Notes: generated by a model not told the origin, from the letters alone. 21,449 nt of DNA from Streptomyces sp. NRRL WC-3605 (GCF_001509795.1 NZ_LLZN01000095.1:1-21449); one strand, 5' to 3'; shown: positions 1 to 7,998, counted from the stretch's first letter. Program-made: numbers and translations.

Positions 1-76
1 CTTCGGACGTGTGTCGGCGGTCGGATCTGGTGCCACGGTCGATGGAGAAGGAGGGCCGCGGCCGTACTCGACTCTG

Positions 77-127
77 AACTGAACCATACTGTTCAGTTCA
101 CCTGAACTCAACAGTTCAGGTGAACTG
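77..127. promoter_or_regulatory. Palindromic operator cluster (probable TetR-family operator)
   Basis: Three overlapping inverted repeats share the half-site AGTTCA/TGAACT. The first is AACTGAAC, 6 nt, GTTCAGTT (77-98). A larger repeat has 15-bp perfect arms, 94-108 and 113-127, separated by CAAC. Each arm of the large repeat is itself a palindrome (AGTTCA-CC-TGAACT and AGTTCA-GG-TGAACT). The cluster lies just before the TetR gene at 141 and between its -10 hexamer and a leftward promoter. That is the normal geometry for an autoregulating TetR repressor that also controls a divergent target. The palindromes are seen directly; binding by the adjacent regulator is inferred. Confidence 0.8.
83..111 (-). 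promoter_or_regulatory. Divergent leftward promoter candidate
   Basis: On the minus strand TTGAGT (111 to 106) and TATGGT (88 to 83) are separated by exactly 17 nt, a good sigma-70-like arrangement with 4 of 6 matches in each hexamer. Transcription would start near position 76 and leave the window on the left. The whole promoter lies under the AGTTCA/TGAACT operators. The transcribed gene is outside the window and cannot be named. Confidence 0.5.
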
Positions 128-128
128 C

Positions 129-134
129 TAGGGT
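129..134 (+). promoter_or_regulatory. -10 hexamer for the 141 TetR gene, probably leaderless
   Basis: TAGGGT ends 6 nt before the ATG at 141, so the transcript would begin at or next to the start codon. No convincing ribosome binding site lies between them. The operator arm 113-127 ends 1 nt before this hexamer, so bound repressor would block RNA polymerase. Confidence 0.45.
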
Positions 135-140
135 CGCGGT

Positions 141-788
141 ATGAGCGTGAAAGGCGTCAGACAGCCCCCCAGCGGCCCCCGTGCGGAGGTGAAACGGCAG
201 GCCATCGTCCGGGCCGCTCGCGCGTTGTTCCTGCGGGACGGCTTCAGCGTGGGGATGGACACCATCGCCGCCGAAGCCGGCGTGTCCAAGGTGACTGTCT
301 ACAACCACTTCGGCAGCAAGGAAGCCCTGTTCATCGCGGTGATCACAGACGCTTTGGACGAGCCGCTCGCCGGGGAGTCGTCGGCCGCACTGGAAGGGCT
401 GGCAGCTGCCGAGGACCTGCGGACCGCCCTCGTCGATGCCGCCCGGACCTGGGTCCGCGCCGTGCGCACGAACGACGAGGTCGCAGCGTTGAGGAACCTC
501 GTCGCCGCAGAGGTCCACCGTTTCCCTGAACTGGGCAGGGCCTGGCGGCACCGCGGCACGGAGAGTCACCATCCCGCCGTCGCGGGAGCTCTGCAGACCT
601 TGGCCGAGCAGGGCCGGCTGGAGATCTCCGACCTGGAGGTGGCGATCATCCAGTTCTACGGCTTGCTGGTCTTTCCGCACATGGTCTTCAGCTCCTACGG
701 CACGGACATCGACGAGGACCTGACAGACCGTCTCATCAGCGGGGGAGTGGCCATGTTCCTCGACCACTACAGCCCTGCGGGCGCCTGA
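141..788 (+). CDS. TetR/AcrR-family transcriptional regulator
   Basis: This 215-residue protein is a ligand-responsive DNA-binding repressor. Residues about 15-62 form the TetR_N helix-turn-helix domain: a first helix RQAIVRAARALFLRDGF, then MDTIAAEAGVSKVTVYNHF with the recognition helix, then the characteristic GSKEALF. The rest is an all-helical ligand/dimer domain resembling the AefR-like C-terminal class, without an informative ligand motif. Length is normal for the family. ATG 141 is preferred because it gives the expected short basic lead and sits 6 nt after a TAGGGT hexamer; no strong Shine-Dalgarno is present. The gene follows a palindromic operator (77-127), so autoregulation is likely. 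Its other target is probably the divergent gene left of the window. The inducer is unknown. Confidence 0.93.
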   Translation: MSVKGVRQPPSGPRAEVKRQAIVRAARALFLRDGFSVGMDTIAAEAGVSKVTVYNHFGSKEALFIAVITDALDEPLAGESSAALEGLAAAEDLRTALVDAARTWVRAVRTNDEVAALRNLVAAEVHRFPELGRAWRHRGTESHHPAVAGALQTLAEQGRLEISDLEVAIIQFYGLLVFPHMVFSSYGTDIDEDLTDRLISGGVAMFLDHYSPAGA

Positions 789-812
789 ACGCAGCGCGCA
801 GGAAACAAGCAC

Positions 813-1107
813 GTTCGGCGTCTCACTCCTGGCTTCCGAGGCGATCGCTCAATCCCTCAAAGGTTCGGGCCCTTCGGCGCAACGGGCAGCCGGCTCGGTC
901 CAACTCTGGGAGTGCACGAGTCAAGCTCGTCCAGGAGCCAGGGGTACGGGCGTTTCCGAGGCCCCCCTGGCTCGGTGCAAGGGGCAGCCCTTCCGCAGCG
1001 GTCGTGCGGAGCGTCCTTGCGCCTGTCCCCGTGCCCGTCGAGCACCCCCTCACGGTTTCCTCGCGTCACCCGGCTTCCCATTTCTTCTGTCAGGACGCCG
1101 AATTGAT
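813..1107. other. Non-coding gap
   Basis: About 300 bp without a convincing gene. Several short frames are open on both strands, but none shows consistent G/C third-position bias, a ribosome binding site or a recognisable domain. No strong terminator hairpin follows the TetR stop. Confidence 0.5.
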
Positions 1108-1729
1108 TTGGTGAAGTCCATCATCGCGGGGCAGCAGTCACAGAGCGTCTACATGGACGTCCGACAACTCGCCCAGGCCGCGGCGGTGATGGTCGACGAC
1201 ATCCGCAACGAGAGGGAGCCGGAGGTGGACAACAGGGTGGACTGCGACAACGGTGTCAAGCCCGTCCCCGCCGTCCTGCTACAGCCCCTGAGCGTCGAAC
1301 AAGAACAACTACGACGTCCTGGTCCAGTCCGAATGCTTCACAGGCGACCAGTTCAAGTAGCAGCCTGCCTCCGTGCGACGCCCCGGCAAGAACGCGGTGG
1401 AGTGGAAATCGAACGACACTCGCACCAACAAGACCAGCGGGATCCCCCCCGCGACCGCATCCGCAGCAGCGCCACCAAATTTGACGAGTGCGGCATGGTC
1501 AGTGCCCGTCGACGACGAAGGCGACACCGAAGTCAAGGGTGGCGAAAAGTGCACCCGCACCCGGTACGCCCGCAATGGGAACAAGGGCGTCAATGCCCTG
1601 GTCTCCCGCTCCGGATACAACACTGGCTACGAGTTCTACGACTCCCTCCTGCGCAGCCGGCAGACGCAGACGCCCAGCTCGACCGGGGGTCCCGGCCTAG
1701 AAGGTCGGCGCGGTGTGAGGCAAACATGA
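1108..1729 (+). pseudogene. Multiply frameshifted gene fossil, unidentified
   Basis: Strong G/C third-position bias jumps between frames, as in a decayed Streptomyces gene. From the TTG/GTG pair at 1108/1111 to about 1275 one frame reads as protein, including VDNRVDCDNGVKPVPAV. The bias then moves to another frame reading NNYDVLVQSECFTGDQFK and stops at TAG 1358-1360. Coding-like sequence resumes (KNAVEWKSNDTRTNKTSGI) and shifts at a run of seven C's near 1444-1450 into IRSSATKFDECGMV. It shifts back near 1500 to VPVDDEGDTEVKGGEKCTR and YNTGYEFYDSLL, ending at TGA near 1729. At least three indels plus an internal stop are needed, and there may be two ancestral genes. I do not recognise the family; cysteines and a hydrophilic make-up hint at a secreted or phage-like protein, but that is a guess. 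Confidence 0.5.
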
Positions 1730-1845
1730 AGTATCAAGGTCAGAAGGGGCAATCCGTGACTGGCTTGTCTGGGATGGAATCCCTGTCGACCGCTCGGTAC
1801 GGGTACGTTGGCGGGGTCCTGTGACGATCCTGCTAGGCGGTGCGG

Positions 1846-2328
1846 ATGATGCGGCAGCGAGTGAGTAGGCTTCGCCTTGCCGGAGTGTCTGCAATGGCGG
1901 TCGCGCTTGTGTCCGGATGGATTCTTTTCCGTGAGTGGAGCGAGTTGCCCAGCGTGCCGGCGAGTGTTGCGCACTCTGTCCAATCGGAAGACGTGAGCAT
2001 TTTGGCGGAAGGGAAAGGTGCGAATCCTGGAAATTACTGGGAGCAGTCGTATGTCCTCGTCGCCACATCTCCTGATACGGATCCCGTCGATGTCATTGAG
2101 GGAGCCCTCCGTTCGGCAGGATGGGCTACTTCAAGGGGGGATTCAGATCCACTCGTCCTGGCTGGAGATCGACCGAATGACCGCCCCAAATACGGTGTCG
2201 CGGTTCAAAGGCTTGATAGCTTCATAGATTCCAGTTGTCTCGAGTATGAAGAAATCTGTGAAGAATTCAAAATGGCGGCAGCAGGGGGGCGGGAGGTCTT
2301 TGTTGCCGACTTTCTGCCGTACGCTTGA
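1846..2328 (+). CDS. Small membrane-anchored or secreted protein of unknown function
   Basis: The 160-residue product has a basic N-terminus (MMRQRVSRLRLAG) followed by one hydrophobic helix at about residues 15-30 (VSAMAVALVSGWILF), without a lipobox. This suggests a signal anchor or uncleaved signal peptide with an extracytoplasmic domain. The body includes DVIEGALRSAGWAT, a pattern seen in small Streptomyces exported proteins that pair a two-helix core with a strand, and two cysteines seven residues apart (SSCLEYEEIC) that could form a disulphide. AGGCGG at 1835-1840 gives good spacing to ATG 1846 or ATG 1849; GTG 1840 is in frame but overlaps that site. The sequence is visibly AT-richer than its neighbours, for example around 2240-2280, which suggests recent acquisition. 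I recognise no family and propose no function. Confidence 0.65.
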   Translation: MMRQRVSRLRLAGVSAMAVALVSGWILFREWSELPSVPASVAHSVQSEDVSILAEGKGANPGNYWEQSYVLVATSPDTDPVDVIEGALRSAGWATSRGDSDPLVLAGDRPNDRPKYGVAVQRLDSFIDSSCLEYEEICEEFKMAAAGGREVFVADFLPYA

Positions 2329-2335
2329 AAGTTGA

Positions 2336-2701
<366 letters not shown>

Positions 2702-2714
2702 TGACGCGTCGTCG

Positions 2715-2728
2715 CGGGGGCACCCCCG
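2715..2728. promoter_or_regulatory. Short GC hairpin upstream of the second TetR gene
   Basis: CGGGGG, CA, CCCCCG is a perfect 6-bp inverted repeat lying 22 nt before the TAGGCT hexamer. It could be an operator half-overlapping the -35 region or a terminator-like end of the lectin fossil. No T-tract follows. Confidence 0.3.
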
Positions 2729-2750
2729 TCCGTCCCGTCCGGCGGCCCCG

Positions 2751-2756
2751 TAGGCT
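2751..2756 (+). promoter_or_regulatory. -10 hexamer for the 2764 TetR gene, probably leaderless
   Basis: TAGGCT is separated from ATG 2764 by 7 nt, placing the expected transcription start on the A of the start codon. No ribosome binding site is visible, in line with a leaderless mRNA. Confidence 0.45.
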
Positions 2757-2763
2757 CTGACGT

Positions 2764-3366
2764 ATGGCGGGTGCACAGACGCGAGGGGCAGAGCGGGGAC
2801 CGGGGCGGCCACGGGAGGAGCGGGTCACCGGGGCGGTCCTGAGCGCGGTTGTGGAGCTGGTCACGGAGCAGGGTATGGGGGCGGTCACCATGGACGCCGT
2901 CGCTGCCCGTGCGGGTGTGAGCAAGCCTGCCATCTATCGACGCTGGCCCACCAAGCAGGATCTCGTCATCGCCGCCGCCGAGAGTCGTATCGGCGTTCTC
3001 TCCGTGCCCGACCTGGGGGACTTCCGGGCGGAGTTGCGGGTCGTGCTGACGGCACGGCTGGAGGCGTACCGGATGCCCGGCTCGGACCGGCTCTTGGCCG
3101 GCCTCATCGGTGCGGCGGCCGAGGTGGGCGCCGACCGCGCCGAGTACGCCCGCTACACCGAGCGGATCACGAGCGAGACCCGGCGCATCCTCGAGCGTGG
3201 TGTCGCCCGGGGCGACGTGCGTGCGGACATCGACGTACGCGCTGCGGCCACCTTGGTTGCCGCGCCGCTGCTGTTCCGGCTGATCGGCGAGCGGGAGTTG
3301 CCGGACTCCCAGTTCGTGGACGCCCTGGTGGACCTCGTCGCGCGCGCCGTCGCCTCGCCGGCCTGA
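2764..3366 (+). CDS. TetR/AcrR-family transcriptional regulator
   Basis: This is a 200-residue TetR-type repressor. The N-terminus carries the GRPREERVTGAVLSAVVELV first helix, then the helix-turn-helix VTMDAVAARAGVSKPAIYRRW and TKQDLVIAA (about residues 20-70). The C-terminal part ends in RADIDVRAAATLVAAPLLFRL, matching the TetR_C_11-like class where this helix lines the ligand pocket. ATG 2764 is chosen because it sits 7 nt after a TAGGCT hexamer and provides the usual short charged lead. It precedes the dioxygenase-to-ligase unit on the same strand, about 445 bp upstream, and is the best candidate for its local regulator. That link rests on position only, since no shared operator was found. 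Confidence 0.92.
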   Translation: MAGAQTRGAERGPGRPREERVTGAVLSAVVELVTEQGMGAVTMDAVAARAGVSKPAIYRRWPTKQDLVIAAAESRIGVLSVPDLGDFRAELRVVLTARLEAYRMPGSDRLLAGLIGAAAEVGADRAEYARYTERITSETRRILERGVARGDVRADIDVRAAATLVAAPLLFRLIGERELPDSQFVDALVDLVARAVASPA

Positions 3367-3742
3367 CCCCGACGGCTGTCTCGCGGGTGCCCTGCGCCGC
3401 CTCCCGTGGCGGCGGCACGGGCTGCCGCCCGCCGGGAAGGGCCGGGGGGTGTCGCCCCATCGGAAGGGAGCGGCGCGTCAGCCCGATGCATGGGGCGGTG
3501 CGTCGCCGGGTGGCGTGACCGGGCAGCCGTTCATCCTTGGACCGGCGCGCTGCCGACCTGAGGGGGCCGGACCGTCGGCCCGGCACCACTTCGCCCGATC
3601 CCGCCGATCAGATCTCCTCGTGGCCGGTCCCTGGCCGGCGGAGGCGGGCTGCGGAGGCGCGGCCCCGGCGAGGTGACGGCGCCGCCGCGGTGCCGCCCGG
3701 CTGCTCCGGAACCCCTGTCCGAACGTGAAGGGCCGCAGACCC
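3367..3742. other. Intergenic region between the second TetR gene and the catabolic-type operon
   Basis: Roughly 375 bp without a believable gene. It holds one short hairpin, CCCGTG (3403-3408), 7 nt, CACGGG (3416-3421), soon after the TetR stop, which may help end transcription. The rest is GC-rich spacer in which several frames are open by composition only. Confidence 0.45.
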
Positions 3743-3771
3743 TTGCCACCGCCTCGGCTAATAACGATACT
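3743..3771 (+). promoter_or_regulatory. Promoter candidate for the dioxygenase operon
   Basis: TTGCCA (3743-3748) and GATACT (3766-3771) are separated by exactly 17 nt, matching the vegetative consensus at 5 and 4 of 6 positions. Transcription would begin near 3778, giving a leader of about 34 nt with a good ribosome binding site. A weak inverted pair, ACGATAC (3764-3770) and GTACCGT, flanks the start region and could be an operator. Confidence 0.5.
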
Positions 3772-3811
3772 GCCGGGAACGAAATCCGTACCGTCGTCCC
3801 CGGGAGAGTCA

Positions 3812-4732
3812 ATGGACAGCGCCACCACCACGTCCCCCGTCCTCGGCAAGCCCTTGGTGCACTTCGGCAAGCGCGTGCTCGATCGCACCGCGCCGGATCT
3901 GCCGCCGTCGGACTACCGCCGCCTGGGCATCCACCCGCTCACCCCGCACATCGGTGCGGAGATCGACGGCGTCGACCTCTCGGCGCCGGTCGACGAGGAG
4001 CTCGCCGAGGAGTTGAAGCACGCCCTGCTGGAGTGGAAGGTGATCTTCTTCCGGGACCAGCACACGTTCGACGCGACGTCCCAACTCGCGCTCGCCCGCG
4101 TGTGGGGTGAGCCGGAACCGAACCCCTTCTTCCCGAAGACGAGGACCACCGGTGTCTCCCGGCTCGCCAAGGACGCCACGGCCGCGGGCAACAAGAACAT
4201 CTGGCACAGCGACCACTCCTTCATGGCCGCACCCGCCCTCGGTTCGGTCCTGCGTGCCGTCGACATCCCGCCCTCCGGCGGCGACACCATGTGGGCCGAC
4301 ATGGCATCCGCCTACGACAACCTGCCGGCCGAGATGCGGGAGCGCATCGACGGGCTGACCGCCGAGCACGACTGGGTGCACAGCTGGGGCGCGACGATGA
4401 CGGCCGACCAGATCGCCGCCCACCGCCAGACCCTGCCGCCTGTCGAGCACCCGGTGGTCGTCCGCCACCCGCGCACCGGCCGCAAGCTGCTCTACGTCAA
4501 CGAGCCCTTCACCATCCGGATCGTCGGTCTGCCGGACGACGAGAGCCGGGAACTGCTGCACGAGCTCGTCCTGCAGGCGCGCATCCCCGAGTACCAGGTC
4601 CGTTTCCGCTGGCAACCGGGCTCCGTCGCCATCTGGGACAACATCGCCACCCAGCACTACGCGATCAACGACTACTACCCGCAGCGCCGGGTCATGGAGC
4701 GCATTGCGATCACAGGCGTACCGCTCTCCTGA
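3812..4732 (+). CDS. TauD/TfdA-family 2-oxoglutarate-dependent dioxygenase
   Basis: The 306-residue enzyme belongs to the Fe(II)/2-oxoglutarate oxygenases that couple decarboxylation of 2-oxoglutarate to hydroxylation of a substrate, often cleaving C-S, C-O or C-N bonds (taurine, alkyl sulfates, aryloxyacetates). The metal triad is visible: His132 and Asp134 in IWHSDHSF and the distal His282 in TQHYAIND. Arg293 lies 11 residues after the distal His, the spacing of the 2-oxoglutarate-binding Arg in TauD. The N-terminal PHIGAEIDGVDLS and RDQH segments are also family hallmarks. The start is ATG 3812, 5 nt after GGGAGA; an in-frame upstream extension to 3725 has no ribosome binding site and overlaps the promoter. 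It is the first gene of a co-directional set with a transporter, aldehyde dehydrogenase and acyl-CoA ligase. The family is certain; the substrate is unknown. Confidence 0.93.
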   Translation: MDSATTTSPVLGKPLVHFGKRVLDRTAPDLPPSDYRRLGIHPLTPHIGAEIDGVDLSAPVDEELAEELKHALLEWKVIFFRDQHTFDATSQLALARVWGEPEPNPFFPKTRTTGVSRLAKDATAAGNKNIWHSDHSFMAAPALGSVLRAVDIPPSGGDTMWADMASAYDNLPAEMRERIDGLTAEHDWVHSWGATMTADQIAAHRQTLPPVEHPVVVRHPRTGRKLLYVNEPFTIRIVGLPDDESRELLHELVLQARIPEYQVRFRWQPGSVAIWDNIATQHYAINDYYPQRRVMERIAITGVPLS

Positions 4733-4750
4733 TCGCCATCCCCGCGGTGA

Positions 4751-4775
4751 GGGCCGGGCTCAGGACGCCCGGCCC
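4751..4775 (+). terminator. Strong hairpin between dioxygenase and transporter genes
   Basis: GGGCCGGGC (4751-4759) and GCCCGGCCC (4767-4775) form a perfect 9-bp GC stem with a 7-nt loop, 18 nt after the dioxygenase stop. No U-tract follows. It may be a partial terminator, or a 3' stabiliser that raises dioxygenase mRNA relative to downstream genes. Confidence 0.5.
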
Positions 4776-4821
4776 GGCCCGGCCCCCCTTCCCCTCCCCG
4801 TCTGCCTTCCGCGGAGTCCCT

Positions 4822-6153
4822 GTGACCGACACCGACGTCGTGCCCGCCGTGCCAGCCCGCCCCACGAGAAATACGAGCGGTGCACGACGCCGCGCGTGGA
4901 CCGTTACCGCCCTCCTTGTCGTCTTCATGATGGTCAACTTCGCGGACAAGTCCGTGCTGGGGATGGCGGCGGAGTCGATCCGTGCGGATCTCGACATGTC
5001 CGCGTCCGCCTTCGGGCTCGCCAACAGCGCCTTCTTCCTGCTGTTCTCGGTGTGCGGCGCCGCGGTAGGGCTACTCGCGGACCGCGTACGGCCGAAGTGG
5101 CTGCTCCTGGCGATGGCTGTGCTGTGGTCGGTAGCCCAGGCCCCCCTGGCCCTGGGGGGAGGGATGGCCCTGCTCGTCGCTTCCCGTGTGCTGCTCGGGG
5201 CGGCCGAGGGGCCCGCGTTCCCCGTCGCGCAGCAGACGGCGATGTCCTGGTTCCCCGACCGCGCCCGCAACCTGCCCGGTGCGCTGGTCGTCCTCGGCAC
5301 CACTCTCGGGATGCTCCTCGCCGCACCCGGCCTGACCTGGGTGACAGACCACCACGGCTGGCACTCGGCATTCGCCGTCGTGGCCGTCGCCGGCCTGGTC
5401 TGGGCCCTGCTATGGGTCCCCCTCGGGGGAGAGGGCCCCTATGCGAGCGGCGCGCCGGACCACGTCCGCTCCGGCCAGGGGGACGCCCTCGAGGTCGACG
5501 GGATCGAGGGGGCGGCGCGCCGGACGCCGTACCGACGGATCATCGCGACCAGGACCTGGATCGGTGCCACCGCCGCCTACTTCGGCGCCTACTGGATCAC
5601 CGCGTTCGGACTGGTCTGGCTCCCCTCCTATCTGCACGAGGGACTGGGCCTCTCGACAGCCGGTTCCGCTCGGGTGCTGATGCTCGTCTACGGCCTGAAC
5701 GCCGTTGTCGTGCTGGGTCAGGCCGGCCTGACGGGCTGGCTGCTGCGTCGCGGCGCACCGAGCCGAAGGGCCCGCGGCGGGGTCGGCGGCGCCCTCCTGC
5801 TCATCAGCGCCGCAGCCTGCCTGGCACTGCCGGGCGTGCCGGCCGGCGCCGCGAGCGTCGTGCTGCTCGTCGTCGGGTTCGGCGCCGCCGGCGCGATGAC
5901 CAGCATCGCCGTCACCACGGTCACCCGACTGACCCCCGCCGATCGCCGCGGCGGAGCCCTCGGCATCATGAACGCCGTCGTGACCACCGCCGGCCTGATC
6001 GCACCGACGCTGATCGGGCAGCTCGTCGACGCCTACGGAGCGGACGGCTATCGGTACGCCGTCCTGCTCACCGGTGCCCTGCTCCTTCTGGGCGGCACCG
6101 CCGCGGTCACGCTGATCGACCCGGACCGCGACGCACGCCGGCTCGCCGCCTGA
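4822..6153 (+). CDS. MFS transporter, ACS-like (organic anion) type
   Basis: A 443-residue, 12-helix major facilitator. The first helix (about residues 26-46, ALLVVFMMVNFADKSVLG) carries the N-x-x-D pattern of the anion:cation symporter group, whose members import organic acids such as hexuronates, phthalate or glycerate-type compounds. The loop 2-3 motif GLLADRVRPKWLL fits the MFS signature G-x-x-x-D-R-x-x-R. Helix 4-5 has GAAEGPAFP and the SWFPDRARN loop, also typical of this group. A cytoplasmic loop follows helix 6 (about residues 205-235). GTG 4822 is chosen for GCGGAG at 4811-4816; the open frame extends far upstream only because it overlaps the dioxygenase. Uptake of the operon's substrate is the likely role, by position. 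Export is possible. Confidence 0.88.
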   Translation: MTDTDVVPAVPARPTRNTSGARRRAWTVTALLVVFMMVNFADKSVLGMAAESIRADLDMSASAFGLANSAFFLLFSVCGAAVGLLADRVRPKWLLLAMAVLWSVAQAPLALGGGMALLVASRVLLGAAEGPAFPVAQQTAMSWFPDRARNLPGALVVLGTTLGMLLAAPGLTWVTDHHGWHSAFAVVAVAGLVWALLWVPLGGEGPYASGAPDHVRSGQGDALEVDGIEGAARRTPYRRIIATRTWIGATAAYFGAYWITAFGLVWLPSYLHEGLGLSTAGSARVLMLVYGLNAVVVLGQAGLTGWLLRRGAPSRRARGGVGGALLLISAAACLALPGVPAGAASVVLLVVGFGAAGAMTSIAVTTVTRLTPADRRGGALGIMNAVVTTAGLIAPTLIGQLVDAYGADGYRYAVLLTGALLLLGGTAAVTLIDPDRDARRLAA

Positions 6154-6291
6154 GATCCCACCCCGCCCTCCCGCGGGAATCGCCCGCCGCACGACCCCAA
6201 GACCCCGATCCGCCCTCGGGCGCAGTACGCCATGCCCTGCGACGGGCACGGGCCGCCCCCATGCCATCCAACACCTTCCACGAGGAGTGAC

Positions 6292-7998
6292 GTGACCCCC
6301 AGCGCTCTCGACACATCCGCCCTGGACCGGGCCGTCGCCCCGCTGCGCCGCAGCGCAGCGACCTGGTCCACCACCCCGCTTCCCGAGCGCATCGCCCTGC
6401 TGGAGCGGCTGCTGCCCCGCGTGGTCGCCGGCTCCGCCGACATGGTCGCGGCCGGGGCGAACGCCAAGGGCTACGGTCCTGACTCCCCGTGGGCGGCCGA
6501 GGACTGGATGGGCGGGCCATGGGCTCTGGTACAGAACACCGCGGCCCTTCTGCACGTCCTGCGCCGCATCGCCGCCGGACGCGAACCCCTGGCCCCCGGA
6601 GCCGCACGCGCGGGCGACGGCCGGGCGCTGGTCGACGTCTTCCCCACCACCGGTTGGGACAGGCTGCTCCTCAACGGCTTCAGTGCCCAGGTGTGGACAC
6701 CGCCCGGCACCACCACCGAGCAGGTGCGCGAACGGGCTGCGGGAGAGTACCGGGGGCGAGCGGGCCGCCCGGGTGTGGCGCTGGTGCTCGGTGCCGGCAA
6801 CGTCGCCGCCATCACGGCGCTCGACATCCTGCACAAGCTCTACGTGGAGGGCGAGGTCGTCGTCGCCAAGATGAACCCCGTCAACGCCTACCTCCGCCCA
6901 CACTTCGAGCAGGTCTTCGCCGAGTTCGTCGCCCGCGACTGGGTCCGCTTCGTCGACGGCGGAGCGGCCGAAGGCGGTCATCTCACGCGTCATGACGGCG
7001 TCGACAGCATTCACGTCACCGGGAGCGACCGCACGCACGACTCCATCGTCTGGGGCACCGGCGACGAAGCCGCCGAACGACGCCGTGAGGACCGGCCCCT
7101 GGTCGACAAGCCCTTCAGCAGCGAACTGGGCGGTGTCAGTCCGTGCATCGTGACACCGGGCCCGTGGAGCGACGCGGACTTCCGCTTCCAGGCCGAGCAC
7201 ATCGTCAGCAGCAAGACCAACAACTCCGGACACAACTGCATCGCCAGCCAGATCCTGGTCGTGCCCCGCGACTGGGACGGCACGGAGCGGCTGCTGAACG
7301 AGATCCGGCGCGTGCTACGGGAGCTGCCGCCGCGTACCGACTACTACCCCGGGGCGGGTGAACGCCTCGCCGCCGTCCGGGCGGCGCACCCGACGGCGGA
7401 GACCTACGGCGACGGCTGCCGGCTTCTCGTACCTGACATCGCCGACCACGACGACGTCCTGATCACCGGCGAGGCCTTCGGCAGCGCCTTGGGCGTCGTA
7501 CGGCTCGCGGGTACGACCACGGCCGAATTCCTGCACCGGGCCGTCGACTTCGCCAACGACGTCATTCCCGGCACCCTCGGCGCCACGCTGATCGTGCACC
7601 CCAGGACGGCGCGCTCCGAGAGAGCGGCGCTCAAGACGGCCGTCGCCGCCCTGCGGTACGGCACCCTGGGCGTCAACTGCTGGTCCGCGGTGGGATTTCT
7701 CCTCGGCTACACCCCCTGGGGGGCCTACCCCGGCAACACCCGCCACGCCATCGGCAGCGGCGTCGGCTTCGTCCACAACGCGTTCATGCTCGAGGACGTC
7801 GAGAAGACCGTGCTGCGGGCTCCCTTCGCCCCGGCGCCGCGCAGCCTGGCCACGCGGGAGCCTGCACTCTCCCCCCGGCCACCGTACTTCGTCACCAACC
7901 GTACGGCGCTGACCACGGCAAAGCGCCTCACCCGCTTCACCGCCGGGCCGAGCCCACTCGGACTGCCGGCCCTCTTCGCATCCGCGCTCCGCGGCTGA
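6292..7998 (+). CDS. Aldehyde dehydrogenase-superfamily oxidoreductase
   Basis: The 568-residue protein has the aldehyde dehydrogenase fold, oxidising an aldehyde with NAD(P)+ or working on an acyl thioester through a cysteine. The cofactor part contains VALVLGAGNVAAITALDIL and VVVAKMNPVN, then HVTGSDRTHD where classical members have F-T-G-S. Glu278 in SSELGGVSPCIV and Cys316 in NNSGHNCIAS match the catalytic Glu and Cys positions, 38 residues apart against about 34 in classical enzymes. An unusually long N-terminal region and a C-terminal extension of roughly 60 residues make it bigger than the usual 480-500. GTG 6292 follows GAGGAG at 6282-6287; ATG 6232 lacks a site. It lies between the transporter and the acyl-CoA ligase, so it probably processes an aldehyde released by the dioxygenase. 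A CoA-acylating or acyl-reducing role is also open. Confidence 0.85.
   Translation: MTPSALDTSALDRAVAPLRRSAATWSTTPLPERIALLERLLPRVVAGSADMVAAGANAKGYGPDSPWAAEDWMGGPWALVQNTAALLHVLRRIAAGREPLAPGAARAGDGRALVDVFPTTGWDRLLLNGFSAQVWTPPGTTTEQVRERAAGEYRGRAGRPGVALVLGAGNVAAITALDILHKLYVEGEVVVAKMNPVNAYLRPHFEQVFAEFVARDWVRFVDGGAAEGGHLTRHDGVDSIHVTGSDRTHDSIVWGTGDEAAERRREDRPLVDKPFSSELGGVSPCIVTPGPWSDADFRFQAEHIVSSKTNNSGHNCIASQILVVPRDWDGTERLLNEIRRVLRELPPRTDYYPGAGERLAAVRAAHPTAETYGDGCRLLVPDIADHDDVLITGEAFGSALGVVRLAGTTTAEFLHRAVDFANDVIPGTLGATLIVHPRTARSERAALKTAVAALRYGTLGVNCWSAVGFLLGYTPWGAYPGNTRHAIGSGVGFVHNAFMLEDVEKTVLRAPFAPAPRSLATREPALSPRPPYFVTNRTALTTAKRLTRFTAGPSPLGLPALFASALRG

Noticed and set aside
3725..3811. Upstream in-frame extension of the dioxygenase
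   Set aside because: It overlaps the promoter candidate, has no ribosome binding site and the added residues are low-complexity, whereas ATG 3812 has GGGAGA at good spacing.
4291..4821. Long frame in front of the MFS gene
   Set aside because: It is the shadow of the dioxygenase gene: Arg/Pro/Ala-rich sequence. The transporter proper starts at GTG 4822 with GCGGAG upstream.
4704..6290. 528-codon open frame overlapping the MFS gene
   Set aside because: Arg-rich wrong-frame translation produced by GC bias, with no domain.
5410..7233. 607-codon minus-strand open frame
   Set aside because: Antisense shadow of the MFS and aldehyde dehydrogenase genes; G/A/D-rich and featureless.
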